Assembly (NCBI GenBank): GCA_022316685.1
Contig: JAKJHU010000140.1
Location: 558,001-622,000, forward strand
Source: Progne subis subis
Taxonomy: Eukaryota; Chordata; Aves; Passeriformes; Hirundinidae
Length of the DNA: 64,000 bases
Direction: 5' to 3'
Shown: in pieces, positions 1 through 12,008 of the stretch
Layout of the letters: each line of letters opens with the position of its first letter
Numbering within the stretch: position 1 is the first letter of the stretch
The notes under the pieces: generated by a model
The model's input: the letters and a program-made list of their open reading frames with translations, nothing else
The model's database searches: none
Told to the model about the DNA's origin: nothing
Position numbers and translations under genes: made by a program

Positions 1-860
1 GTGTGGCTTCTCTGTGAAAGCATAGTATGTGTTGCTAGCCAAGAGGGAGCTGTGACCCCCTCAGTTTCTCAGCTGTGATGATATTTCTGAGTCTTGGTTA
101 AATGTGGTGTGGTCTGTGTGTGAGTTCAAGTCTCAGAAGGGAAAGAAAAAGCCAGTTGCTATTTTTACACACATAGTTGTACAACCAGAATTGTAGCACC
201 TACTGAAGTGTAGTACACGCTTAAACTCTCATCTGGTTTTGAGATTGAGAATTGTGTTGCACCATGAGCAGTGGGAGGACGTTCAGGGTTCTCGGATTTT
301 TGTCCCGAGATTCAGGTGGTTTTAGAGTCTTTTTGCCTTCTGCAAAGCCCTGAGCCAGATGCAAGAAAGAGACAGGGTCTTCAGCTTCTGGTTTTCAATG
401 TTGCATGCTCTGTTTATTGTTTCTTATCTTACGATTTTCTCAGTGCCCAACTAAGACCTGTGCAGCTCCTCGGGCATCTGATGACTACCCCCGCACTGGG
501 CTGTTGCTGCCTCTTATACTAATTGTTACGTGTTCTTTATTTATCATTATTTGCCAATACCTATCACTTATACTAAACAGGTCATCCCTACTTTGACCCA
601 ATCTCCTTAAACTACTTTGTGCCACCGTCACTGCAGAAAATGGAGTGAATGAAGAAGAAGGAAGAGGCAAGAGACAACGCCCAACATCCTCCATCTTGCT
701 CCCATCCACTTCCATACTAAAAACCCAAACCTACTGTTTTTCACCCTGTGATAAGCTAAACTACTATCTTTCACACTCTTGTGGCCTGTAATCCTTCCCA
801 CAGTGCAGGAAGCCTTTCCCATGGACTGGGATCAAAGCCAGTGTCTTTCCGGGCTCTGTG

Positions 861-921
861 CCAGGGTCCCAGACCCCCCTGTCCAGGTCCCAGATACCCC
901 TGTCCAGGTCTCTGACCTTCC
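861..921. repeat. Short tandem repeat, 21-22 bp unit, about 2.8 copies
   Basis: The unit CCAGGTCCCAGA-(C/T)(A/C)CCCCTGT occurs twice (861-882 and 883-903). A third, degenerate partial copy runs to 921. It creates a repeated peptide in one frame on each strand, which is a by-product of the repeat and not evidence of coding. Confidence 0.8.
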
Positions 922-2804
922 AGGGCAACCAAAGGAATGCCCTGGACTCCAAGAGGGGTGTTCCCAGCAGCATTTTTGTTTCCAGATAAGGATTATGCTT
1001 TGCCAATGCATTCTCCACTTGTGGAGTAACTTCCATATCCTGTGCTCTATTTCATGTTGTGGAGCAGTTTTGGAGAATGCAAAGTGCATTGCCTTCAGAT
1101 GAAACCAAATTGTGTTTATGATAACCAGAGGAGATAGTCCAAAGTGAAACCTGTCCTGTAACTTGATTCCTTAATCTGGATGCATCTGTAGTGTTGGTAA
1201 TTACAGTTCATGAGTTTGGATCTTCGTGTTTGGGAAAGGCATCAGCCTATCAGCAGCCTTGGAGAAACCAGTCTGGTGTTAAAGTTATCAGCCCATGTGC
1301 TGTGTGGGAGCCTGGAGGAGACACACTGTCTGAGGACCTTTCACAGGTATGGTGGAAGATTAAAAGGGCTGAAGTACTGTGGGTTACCATATTGCTACCA
1401 AGGTTAGCCCCTGCAGAGTAGAAAATATTTTTCGTCTGATTTCTGATGCTGTTGAGATTTGACCAACAACTGTCAAAGCTCAGTTTCATTCTCACAGGTC
1501 TTCCATGCTCCAGAGCAAACTGGGTGCTTCTGGCCTCAAAACTGGAATTCGGTATTTGTGCTTTTTCTTGTAGCTACACTTAATCTTCTAGGAAATGGTA
1601 CTCTTGAGCTCTTTCACTGTAATTATTACTTAGAAATATCACAGAGGAAGCCCAGCATTCTGAGAATTATCTTGGCAGCTAAGTACATGAAGGGCACACT
1701 TTAATTTTTAAATTTAATCTCTAAATGTACTTTTTCCCTTTTAGATTTGGTATCTTTCCTATATAATTTAATTTCAGGTAAGAAAAGGTGGGTTGACAAG
1801 CATTTAGTTTTTTGGTTTTGTTTTTACCTCACTGCTCTTCTACTCTTCCTGTGTTAGCTTCATGTGCACAAGTTGATTTTGTGGAAGGAAGTGTAGAGAC
1901 CAAATCACCTCCATGCTCCACTTTGTTGTTTGTTGTTTTTTTTTTTTAAAGTATGAACATAAATGCTTTTTCCTCTTTTACCAGGAGGCAGGGCACAAGC
2001 CCTGTGTAACTCTGAGTGAGTAGCAGAGGATGTACAGGCTATCCAGCACTGAAGAGCACACAAGAATAGCTTTTCCTGAGCAAGTTTGCAATGCCTTTCT
2101 TAGCGCTGTCATGTAAGTCCCTTTTTCATGTGCCACCATCCCTTTCAAGTAAACTGAGGAAACCCAGCAGCTCTCAGTTCCAGTCTGAGACATGTGAAGG
2201 AAATAGTGTATTTCTGGGAATGTATTAAATAAAATTCCTGCATCAAGTGTAACTTTAGCAGAAGAAAAGTGGGTATTCCGTTCCTGGCCCTATTAATGTA
2301 GGTTGTAATTGATTTCTCTGTCCTGTGTAAAGCTTGAAAAGTCTGTAAGAATCTCATTAGGATGATCAGAGTTGAATTTGACCAGGTTAATCATCCCATA
2401 CTGTTTTCTTATGCACCTTAACATTGTGTCAGAGGGCATGCCAGTGAAATTAGGGCCTCATTTTCTGAGGCATAAAAACCCGGAGCTATATCCCTAAGAA
2501 TTCACATCTGGGGGCCCAGTCATGATACTTCCCCCCCTGCCCCAACACTGTCACATCACTGGTGCCTTTTCAAAGCTCTGTGTAAATCAGGGTTGGAAAG
2601 TTTGCTCCCATGTATTGGTTTGTAGGACGGAGTCACAATGTTTGAAGGTGTGAGCAAAATTCTCCTACCAGCCCAAACCAAAAGAAAAGGTTGTAACTAG
2701 AGTGTTTGACTTCTATTTTGGGGGAAGAGGACCAGCAACAAATGTACAATTACTGCTTGACTGTCAGTACCATCAGCATTTATATTATGTTTTCTGCTTG
2801 GTCT

Positions 2805-2846
2805 TGGACAGGGAATTGTTTGCTGTGGACAGGGAATTGTTTGCTG
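2805..2846. repeat. Perfect 21-bp tandem duplication
   Basis: The 21-base unit starting TGGACAGGGAATTG occurs twice, head to tail and without mismatch (2805-2825 and 2826-2846). Perfect identity suggests a recent slippage or duplication event. Confidence 0.85.
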
Positions 2847-3575
2847 TGTGAACCATTTGTTTATACCTTTCTAACACCAGGAAGTTTTAAATATAAAAAA
2901 ATACTTGGGTTGGCTCTGAACAACACTCCTAAAACCTTTAATGGGCTCTGAAGGAGGGCAAGAGCTCAGTGGCTCACTATTCCATCCCTCCTTTGCAGGG
3001 ACATCCTCTGCAAGTGCTCTCTCAATCCACTCTTAGGCTATTGCCCTTTCTGGTTACACGGGAACTGCACAGTCAGACTCCCAGGACATGGGAAAGGGTG
3101 TTACTGTCCCACATTTCATGGGACCTGTAGGATAAGGGGGTTTTTGTGGCAGAGAGTTGTGTAGGTGTTAGTGGAACAGCTCTAGCTGACCTCAATTCCA
3201 AAATCATCTTTTTGTGCTCCAGCTGTCTGCTGATGGAGTCTTTATTCTAAAATGTCATATGGACCAGAGGCAGCTCACAGCTGTCACCTGAAAAGGTAAT
3301 GTTTTACCAGCTTGAGTTGCTTTGTTTTCATAATGTTGAGGTGAACCTGTTTTAAATTTCATCAAGGCAACCAGGGACAGTGACTGATAACCTCAGCGCG
3401 TCCTGTAGCTGAATCTACACGAGCGAATTTACACAGAAAGTCTTGTCACTGAACTCCTGTGAGGTAAAGATGGAGCTCCTCTTCAGCACTCTATGTGTTA
3501 TGCAAATGATACTGCAAGTAATAGGGTGCTATGAGGACACATTCTGATCCTTTTTTCTTTAATGTGCTCATCTGC

Positions 3576-3602
3576 TTTTTTTTTTTTTTTTTTTTTTTTT
3601 TT
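3576..3602. repeat. Poly-T tract (27 T)
   Basis: This is an uninterrupted run of 27 T. It could be the reverse-strand A-tail of a retroposed sequence, but the bases on its left are not a recognisable element, so it is called a simple repeat. Confidence 0.85.
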
Positions 3603-5149
3603 AATGGTTTTATTTTTTTGTAAGTTTGGCAGCTAGATAGTAGAAAGTTATTGCTGTTGGGCTAGAGCAGGCTGGTGTAGTCTAAGTTGTTGCTTGTTGA
3701 CTTATCCTTGCACAACTCCCAGGAAAATGTACTGCAGGCTTTGCTCCATCTGGCTAAGTGCCCCATCCTCTGTGAAGCACAAATTGAATTAAGAAGCAAA
3801 GCTGTTTTCTACAGTCTGGCTGTTGCTACTCAGTCAGACACTGTTAAGAATCCATTTTAAACATGGATCCCAAAGTTGATTTAATGTTAAGTACAAATAG
3901 GTGCTAGAAAGCAATATATTTGTAGCTAAATGTTGAAAATGGTATTGATTTTTCCCATTGTCAGTGCCAGATTTGGGATACGAAGATGCCCTATTGTCCC
4001 AGGCAGACTTGGTTGGTAATAAATATTTTTACATATTTTTCAGGTGCTTGCCTATTGGCAGCAGGATTTTTGGGAGATCTTGGTTGACTTTCCAGAATTA
4101 CAATGTAGAAAGTCAGAGTCTGAATTTTGCCAGGATATCTAGCTAGCAAATAGCTCCAAGATAGGTGTGGGATGGGGCAACCCTAACCTGGTGTTAGGGC
4201 CAGGCACTTGCAATAAAGACTGCCTCTCCTAAGCCTTGGAGATGGAAGAGTTTGGGAAACAAGGTGCTATTTTAGCAGATGTATGGGTTTAAACAAAATA
4301 AAGTTAAGCTCTCACTTATTTCCCCAGTCACACTGATGTTCTGAGTGTGGGCACTCCTGCAGGAGCCCAAAGGTGCATCTCTCAGCTGACCCAATCTGCT
4401 TCTCTGGGCTGAGATGGATCTGTTGCAGTGACAGGCTTTGTGGTCAGCTACCAAGGCACCTGCTCGTGTGTCAATGGGAAAAGTCCCCCAGGAAGATACA
4501 CAATAAAAATTAAATTCCCTCTCCCCTAAGGTCACACAATATGAAGCTGTCTACCATGGAGTTCAAGAGGAAATGATTAATGGGGACCTTGGAAATCTAG
4601 AGCTGCACCACTGAGTCTGTCAGGTGTATGAGCTGAAAGCTCTGACGTTTCTACAATTGCAAACTAGAAGGCAGTGTGAGATAGCATTGCTGTTTTGGCC
4701 TCTCCTCTGTCGTCTTCCTGCTCCTTTGCAGCTCAATCCAATCTCCAGATGGATCCAAAATACAAATACTAGTTGGAAAATTTTTGAGCAAACAATGTTC
4801 TGCATCTTTGTCTCACATCTGCACCAGCTCTTAACTGAGGAGCAGAAATACAGAAATGCATTTAGTAATGATGTAGCTTATTTCTTTTCCCTCCTCTCTA
4901 GTTCTCAGAATCAGGCAGTGAGTGGTTGGATCATGGGGTTGCTATGGTGAGCTTTAAGATACACCTTTGATCATAGTTGGGGCGTGCCAGCCAGCATATT
5001 AATTCCAAGCAGTCCATATGCTTCCAGACCAAAATACCTCTCTTGATACTCTTCATTATCTTGAACACTTAGCCTGCAAGTTTAGAGACTACTGTGTCTT
5101 ACTGTGCTGCTCCAGGGAATCTGTTCAAATTTGGTATTTCCTTTTCTCA
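3603..5149. other. Noncoding unique sequence
   Basis: No coding frame, RNA gene or repeat was recognised. An AATAAA near 4212 sits in no context that supports a transcript end. Confidence 0.55.
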
Positions 5150-5465
5150 TTAGAGGGGCAGCTGGCAGAATTACTACCTGAAAGGAGATTGTAGCCAGGT
5201 GAGGGTCAGGTTCTTCTCCCAGGCAACCAGCAACAGGATGAGAGGACACAGTCTTAAGCTGCTCCAAAGGAAGTTTAGGTTGGACATTAGGAAGAAGTGG
5301 TTGGGCATTGGAATGGACTGCCCAGGGAGGTGGTGGAGTCACCCTCCCTGGAGGTGGTTAAGGAAAGACTGGGCATGGCACTTATGTCGTCGTCTGGTTG
5401 ACAAGGTGGTGTTTGGTCAAGGATGATCTCAAAGATCTCTTCCAGCCTATTTGATTCTGTGACCC
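5150..5465 (+). mobile_element. CR1 LINE, 5'-truncated 3' end
   Basis: The sequence has the typical order of an avian CR1 3' region. It runs through GAGGACACAGTCTTAAGCTG, a segment containing GGTTGGACATTAGGAAGAA, then TGGAATGGACTGCCCAGGGA and GGTGGAGTCACC, and ends AGCCTATTTGATTCTGTGA. It contains only 3' sequence and no ORF2 domain. The extreme 5' truncation is the normal result of target-primed reverse transcription. The left edge is uncertain by some tens of bases. The open frames inside it on both strands are repeat-derived and not genes. Confidence 0.9.
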
Positions 5466-8400
5466 TTTCTACTCATGGAATTCCATTACCTCAGCAAAAC
5501 CCACCTGTAACAATTGTGATTTCAGGTAATCTGCTGTAGATTTAGCTATTTAATGTGAATTTCTGGATATGTTTAATGAGACACTGAGATGCCTCCCTTG
5601 AAAATCAGTAGCAGAACTACTACAGGTGAAGGAGACAGGGTCAGATGATTTTGCCCCAACAAGCGCTCTGCAGCAAGGATGGCTAGGTGGTGGTTTTCTG
5701 GCCTTTGACTTCACTTGTTCCACAATGGATAAATGCCTCCTATCTATGAAAATATTTTGCTGTCCTCTGTGGTTTTATACAAATATAAGTGAAAAACCAA
5801 GCAACAGGGAATGTGATGCTCAGTTCTTTTCTGTGATTTATGCTCTGGTTTGTCCGGCAAGGCAGCCTACATACCTGAGAGAACAGTCTGAGTATCTGTG
5901 AGAACAGAGATCAGATAGCAGGGCTGCCTTGGCTTGCTGGGCTGCAGGGCTTAATCAGCTATTAGAAGATGATATTAGGAAATAAAATTTACAAAGAGAC
6001 TGTTCAGAGAGTTTTGAGTCTTTTGTCAGTTCTAATAGAATATTCAGGAGGAAATTCTTTATTTCAGTCTAGTTCTATTGGGTTTATTTTTCATTTTCGT
6101 GTGCTGCTTTTTCTGCCGAGTGATTGCCCACTGCAGCTATTTGCTAGGACTTGCTTATCTGGGCTTCTTGTTATTATCCTGGCTAAAAAATTGTTATTTA
6201 CTCATATGATAATGCCTAGAGCTTCTAATCTAGAATCAAAGCTTCATTGTGATGGATGTTACACAGACTATTAATTTATTAAAGATGGATATTTGTTGTC
6301 TTAGGAATGTATGGGCTTACTTTATGATAGCAACAAGGGACAGAACAAAGTAGCAGGGAAGCATTCACATCAGTAACAATCACACCAGCTTGTTTTGAAA
6401 TGGCAAAGGTTTGAGCCTGTGGGAAAAACAGTAAAACAGAAATTAGCAAAGTGTTTTCATTTTTTGTTGCCTCTGAGAAATATTTGCAGTACTTTTGCAG
6501 CATAGAATGGGTTTTGCTACTGTTTGCAGGACTACAGCCAATTTCACCAATCACTGGGCACAAGAGGTTTCTTTAAACAGAAATTGGGAAATCCTGGGTA
6601 AGAAGTTTGCATGACAAACATTAGTCAAATGTACACGCCTTTGAATTAAGACCAGGCCTGAGCCTCTTGTAAGTCCTTGGCTTGGTTAAGACCCTGCAAG
6701 CTTCCGCATCTTCCATCACTTCTGCAACAGTTGGTGCCGCTTGTGTTACTCCACTTGGCTTAAGTCTGCTGCAATTGTTTTACAAGAGGCAGCATTACTG
6801 ACCTTAAAGAAATTAAATTGTATTATTTTTGATAAATCTGAGCCTTTGTCGTAGGCTGAACTGGATGGTAGCATTAGCCAGGCTGCTTTTTATACAGCCC
6901 TACTGAGAAGGACTGTAGAGTAACTGTGGGCAAGATGTTAAATGGCGAACTGACATTGTGAGCGCAGCAAACTGTCTGCAGGAATGCACTATGAGGAGCT
7001 TTGACAGCAGATTGATATTTTCTTCTACCCTTTAGTGCCCTCTCAGTTTAGGAGGTTGTGGAATAGCTGGTGGGGCCCAAATGTGCTGAGCACATTCAGT
7101 GTACAAGGAAAACAGTAGCAGTGAGTTTGAGACACTTTGAGAGTACAGCAGAGGGAAAGCTGGATGTGTCCCAGCAAACACAAAGTATGGGAATTTCCCC
7201 TCCTGTGGAAACGGAGGGTTTAAATGTTATCTTCCTGATCTTAAATGCCTTCTCAGCAGCCCTGCCTGTACCAGTGGGATTTGTCCACCTACATCTGGCG
7301 GTGTCCTTGGAAGAAAACCAGCTTTTGCATAATTGCATAATCAGTCTCAATAGGAGGGTGCCTAAAACTTGCGAGGTCGAGATTGTTTTGTTTGTTGTCT
7401 TGTTTTGGGATGTATTTTTTCCCTTTTTTTTTTTTTGAACAACAGAGTGTTTCTCCTGCCAGCAAGATGTGTCTTCCACCTTGGAACTGTACAGCTTGCA
7501 CTTCTGGTTTTTTTGCTGGCTCCTACGCTTGGCTTTCTGTTGCTGCTGCTTCTGGTGAGCTTATTTCAGAGATGTGCCAGGCTTAGCATGCAGATCCAAA
7601 TTTAGGTCTTTCTGCTTTCAAACAGAACAGATGGTCTACAGAAGTCATTTTTTAGTGTGACTGTTCAGAATAGCTAATTGGCTTGTTGGCTCTGCATGAG
7701 ACTGCATCTTTGGACTTGGCCATGCTGGGCACTTGACTTTTCTTCTTTTATGCCTTCATTACTTGCCATAGTGATGGCCCTAGGTGACAGCAGTCCCAGG
7801 GAAAAGTTGGGAACAGAAGCCTCCAGCCAGGCTTGATGTGGGACTAGACTTAATTTTACTTCTCAAGACTGTGTCACTTCATCTCACCCAGGCCTGTTTC
7901 CATGCTTAACTTACTGGTTTCTTGCTTCATTTTGTCTGTTCTTCGTATTTCTAGTGACATGCTGGCGGTGGATGGCAGGGAGACATATTTCCTGAGCAGA
8001 AGATGGCAAAAAAGGGTGGAGCAGAGATAATTTCCCTAATGCAAGCTAGATTAGTGTATACCTTTGTAAGGACTGTAGCTGGCAGGGCTGTCTTAGCTCT
8101 TAGACTGCTTTGAGTTACCAAATGGCTAGAGCTGGGACATTTTAGGAATCAGAGTTATTTCTGGCTTGTTTGGGTAGAAGGGGGTTGGAAATGAACAGGC
8201 TGGTGAGAAACAACGTGGCATATAACTAATTGCAAGGCAAATATTGTTTTGTATATGTGTTAATTATTTTGTTTTAAAATTGGCTGGCAGTTAACTGCTT
8301 AGTATTTGAAGTCCTTTATGTCATCAGCTTTAACATCTAAACTAAGGGAATTCACAGCTCTCTACCGCTGGCTAGAAGCACATTTTATAAGGTGCCTGCA

Positions 8401-9589
8401 ACTTAGCAGTTACTTAATTTGCCCTATGTTGTTCAGTAATAGAGCAGTTGTAAATGTGTAACTCCAGGAGTCTACTTGTAGGTGTATCTGGTTACTGTAT
8501 TTCTTTATTCCTAGATTTTTAAGGAGCTAATATTTGAGTAAGCAAAAGGAGATCATAGGTATTGCATTACCATTGGTTGCTTTATTGATTGCTCAAGCCT
8601 CCTTCACTTTCTCATTAAAAGGTTTTGAGCCCTCTCAATCTGCTGCATTGCACAAGAGCTGTGCCAGGTGAGCAGGCACCCTATGCCACAGCAGCCAACT
8701 GCATGCTGCATCTTCCTTTCCTTCCAAAATAGTCTTCATTTTAATGGAACTGTCTTCATTTTTACCTGGTACAGGTCTTGTGATGGAGATTTATGTTGCT
8801 TTTTGAATGCAGAAGTTTAGCCAAAAAAACTCAGTGTAATAAGCTTTGACTCTTGCCTCATGCTGTGGATCTGGGGGAGGAAGTTGGTAGTAGGTACTTG
8901 AATAATTTCCAACATTGCATGTTAGTCTTGGGTGGAATTAAACTGCTCTAAAATGAGCTGCCATGGGAACAAGGTATTAATGATTTCTGTGTGCTGAAGA
9001 ATGCTTAGTCAGGATTTGGGAGAATAGCCACCCAAACCATTACCTCCTGTGTCTTCATTCCTTTTTTCTGTATCATGATGTTCCTGCTTACGGCCTTAAC
9101 ATCAGTAAGTGGGACATGGGAAGGAGCTAAGGTTGCTTTTAGGACTCTGAAGCATTTCAGTGCAGTGATAAATGGCAGAAGTGACTCCTGAACTGCTCCT
9201 CAGGGAGAATCCCTCCCTTTTGTTTGACACCAGTGGCTCTGTTCTGCAACGATTGCTGTTGAGAATGCAGCTGTGAAAAGGAGCTGAGCTGGGAGTGTGG
9301 CTGGTTTGTTGTCATCAGCAACTGCTGTTGTGGGGGGATTTGGAATAGGTCAGGTGAAGGAACACAGGAACAGAGCTCTTCCCCTAAACCTCAGGCCTTT
9401 TAGTGAGGTGTGAAGGGTAGGGAGGGGGTTGTTGTTGGTCTCCAAGCTTCCCTTAAGAGTAGTACTTGGCAGAGGTACCTGGCATATAAGGTTGCATAGA
9501 TCTGGACCAAAATGTGTTGTCTTCATGCCACGAGCTCCATCCCCCAGCCCAATTCAGCAGCAACCAGAGAACCATTTTTTTTTCTATTT

Positions 9590-9760
9590 TAGGGTTAAAT
9601 ATCTACTCTACTGACATTTCTATTCAATTCATTAAAATTAGAATGGTCCGTAGGACCTCAGCCATTCATTAACCAACAAAACAGTGCTGATTTTAATTTC
9701 CATGGCTGCAATTTAATTTTGCACAAAGGTTATAGATACTTCTGTGATTGCCTTTCAGCA
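9590..9760. promoter_or_regulatory. Candidate conserved noncoding element
   Basis: The stretch is rich in homeodomain-like cores (ATTAAAATTA, CATTAACC, TTTAATTT, ATTTAATTTTG). It holds a 5-3-5 inverted repeat, GGTCCGTAGGACC, at 9645-9657. No repeat family is recognised. The call rests on sequence texture only; conservation in other birds would decide it. Confidence 0.25.
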
Positions 9761-9959
9761 GACTCACTGCTACTTCTGCCATGACCCTGTTATTACTAGC
9801 AGGGACATACTAATACCTTCCTGCTTAAACCTGTCTGAGAATATTGATGGGGTGGCATACTTCCAAATTGCAAAAAGGTGCAAAAGCTCATCAGGCAGTG
9901 TAAATGGTGATAATTTCAGCAAATGCTTTCTGTGTTAGGAGATTGATGTTTTAAGTGTC

Positions 9960-10330
9960 CCAGCAAATTGGTAATAATGATCAGCAATTCTCCACCATTC
10001 TTCACAAAGGAACGGGTCTCTGAAAGAAGCAATTAAGCGCAGCCACCTTCTAGATGAGCTAATATAGGCGTCTCTCATTGTTCTGTAAGTTAACTGTTTG
10101 ACCTACAAGTCATGTTTAATGAGCTTTCTGCTTCCAGCCCAACAAGGAGCCTGTAATGAAGAAGCAGAAATGTGACCAGCGTTTATGGCAAGCGCCTACT
10201 TCAGCTTTCAAATGACACTGGACAAAGCTGTGATTTCCTTGTAGTGGAAATGTGATAAACCAGGAGATGAGCAATAATTCTGCAACATCTGCTGTTTGGT
10301 TGAGATGTTTGCTCATCTTACAGGTAGTGA
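9960..10330. promoter_or_regulatory. Candidate conserved noncoding element
   Basis: This is a non-repetitive stretch with several factor-like cores: GCAATTAAGCGC (NK-homeodomain-like), TCATTGTTCTGT (SOX-like) and TGACCTACAAGTCA (nuclear-receptor half-site-like). It has no coding frame. The call is speculative and rests on motif density alone. Confidence 0.2.
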
Positions 10331-11027
10331 CTGCAGGATGAACACCAGCTGTTCCCTAATGCAATGTTGTAGAAAGATTTCCAGTTGGATTCTGTGTACA
10401 TTCTGATTCTGTATTCACAGATGAAAGGAAGATACTTAAATTGAAGGTAAAAATGAATGCAGAAGCTTCAGTGTAGTGTTTTTACTTTACTGCAGAAGAC
10501 ATTATTGGCATGTCTGTATATTGCAGGTAACCCGTGAACAGCTTCACCTGCCCAGCTGCAAGATGATAGAACTTAAGTTTTTGTATCGTTTTCTGCTTAA
10601 CAAGAAAACTCAGTTTTCTCTTTCAGTCTCCTCCTGAGCCTGTGTAAACTCCTTGAACTCACAGGGTCCTTTCACGGGGTGACCCTGCCTGAGTGAAGAG
10701 CAGAGGTGCTGTTAGCTCATTTATTAAGTTCAAGGTCCTGCTTTAGAGATGACACCAAGCAGTCAGGCACTAACCACACTGATGCCAGTCATCCTTTTAC
10801 AGACCTTTTTCCTCCTAAGTCAGGTGTTTTCGAGACTAATGGGTCCCAGACTATTCAGTCGTTCCTTAGGCTGACTTCTAATCATTCTTGCTGCCTTTCC
10901 ATGGGCATATTCCAGCTCTAATTTATCTTGTTTGAGGTGAGCGGACCAGAGCTTCATGTAGAATTAGCTGTGTGAATTAGCTGTGGATTTATAATGCTGT
11001 CTTCCCTACTCCAGTGTGGGTTCCTAA

Positions 11028-12008
11028 TGAGAGGAATGACGAGATTTGTCTTTACAAACAAGTCCTGGGTCTGCTGGTAGATAAAACTAGCACTGAGAGA
11101 TAAGAGAAACAATAGGAAGAATTCTATTGATTGATGAATGGAGAAGATACTTGCCTTTACAAACAAACTGTAGGTTTGTTTATAAATGAAATTGAATATT
11201 GAAAGATGAAATCAACAATAGAGAAAAACCCATAAATCAAATTGTTAGGAAAATTAATCCACGAACACCAGAGGTTTATGTCCAAAAAGAAGACAGAGGA
11301 GTCCTTTTACTTTATTCGAATGAAGGGAGAGGCCATGGGGCATTTCCCCTGGGGTCTCAGTTTTTCGGAGGATGCAACCTCCTTTTTATCCTAATTTCCT
11401 GGCTGCATTTCCCTCTCTCTTTCCCCACTGGCTAAGGTACTTGAGAGGTACAGACTTCCCGAAATGCCTAAGATTCCCCTTTTAATGTATAAACCCCCCC
11501 ATTTTTAATTTTTATGGGATTTATGGGTTTTCCCCATTGTTGCTTTCATCTTTCAGTATTCAATTTCATTTACAAACAAACTTAGGGTTGTTTGTAGAGG
11601 TAAGTATCTTCTTTTCCATTCATCAATCAGTAGAATCCTTCCCATTGTTTCTCTTATCTCTCAGTGCTAGTTTTATCTACTAGCAGACTCAGGGCTTGTT
11701 TGTAAAGACAAATCTCATTCCTCTCACCATAGAAATTAAAAATTAGGGGGGTTATACATTAAAAGGGGAGTCTGAGGTCTTAGGCATTTTGGGAAGTCTG
11801 TACCTCTCAAGTACCTTAGCCAATGGGGAAAGAGAGAGGGAAATGCAGCCGGGAAATTAGGATAAAAAGGAGGCTGCATCCTCTGAAAAACTGAGACCCC
11901 AGGGGAAATGCCCCAAGGCCTCTCCCTTTATTCAAATAAAGTAAAAGAACTCCTCTGTCTCCTTTTTGGACATAAACCTCTGGTGTTCGTGGATTAATTT
12001 TCCTAACA
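11028..12008 (+). mobile_element. Solo ERV LTR (outer copy), interrupted by a second copy
   Basis: The outer LTR begins TGAGAGGAATGA at 11028 and ends TTTTCCTAACA at 12008, giving the TG...CA ends of a retroviral LTR. It is flanked by the same 4 bases, CTAA, at 11024-11027 and 12009-12012. Its two parts (11028 to about 11242, and 11727-12008) join to about 495 bp when the central insert is set aside. The right part holds a TATA-like GATAAAAAGG at 11861 and AATAAA at 11935-11940, placed as expected for U3/R/U5, so the LTR is on the plus strand. A 4-bp duplication is typical of gammaretrovirus-like (class I) ERVs. No gag, pol or env sequence is present, so this is a solo LTR left by recombination. 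Confidence 0.8.
11243..11726 (-). mobile_element. Inner antiparallel LTR copy of the same family
   Basis: This 484-bp segment begins TGTTAGGAAAATTAATCC and ends CATTCCTCTCA. Read on the minus strand it matches the outer LTR from end to end, including AATAAA and the TATA-like box. It splits the outer copy near its middle, at the CCCATAAATC/CCATA junction, giving an A-B-A'-B' pattern. The 4 bases before it (AAAT) and after it (CCAT) do not match, so no clean target-site duplication is seen. Matching open frames at 11199-11435 (plus) and 11816-12022 (minus) encode the same peptide because the two copies are homologous, not because they are genes. Confidence 0.8.

Larger units (their letters stand above)
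1..3575. other. Noncoding unique sequence (intron or intergenic)
   Basis: No frame here looks like protein. All open frames are under about 110 codons and lack domain-like sequence or paired splice sites. The only structure seen is two small tandem duplications, listed separately. Confidence 0.6.
5466..11027. other. Noncoding sequence with two conserved-looking patches
   Basis: No coding exon was recognised. Open frames of up to about 127 codons (near 7.1-7.5 kb) run through a poly-T tract and do not resemble protein. Two stretches (9590-9760 and 9960-10330) have the texture of conserved noncoding DNA and are listed separately. Confidence 0.55.
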
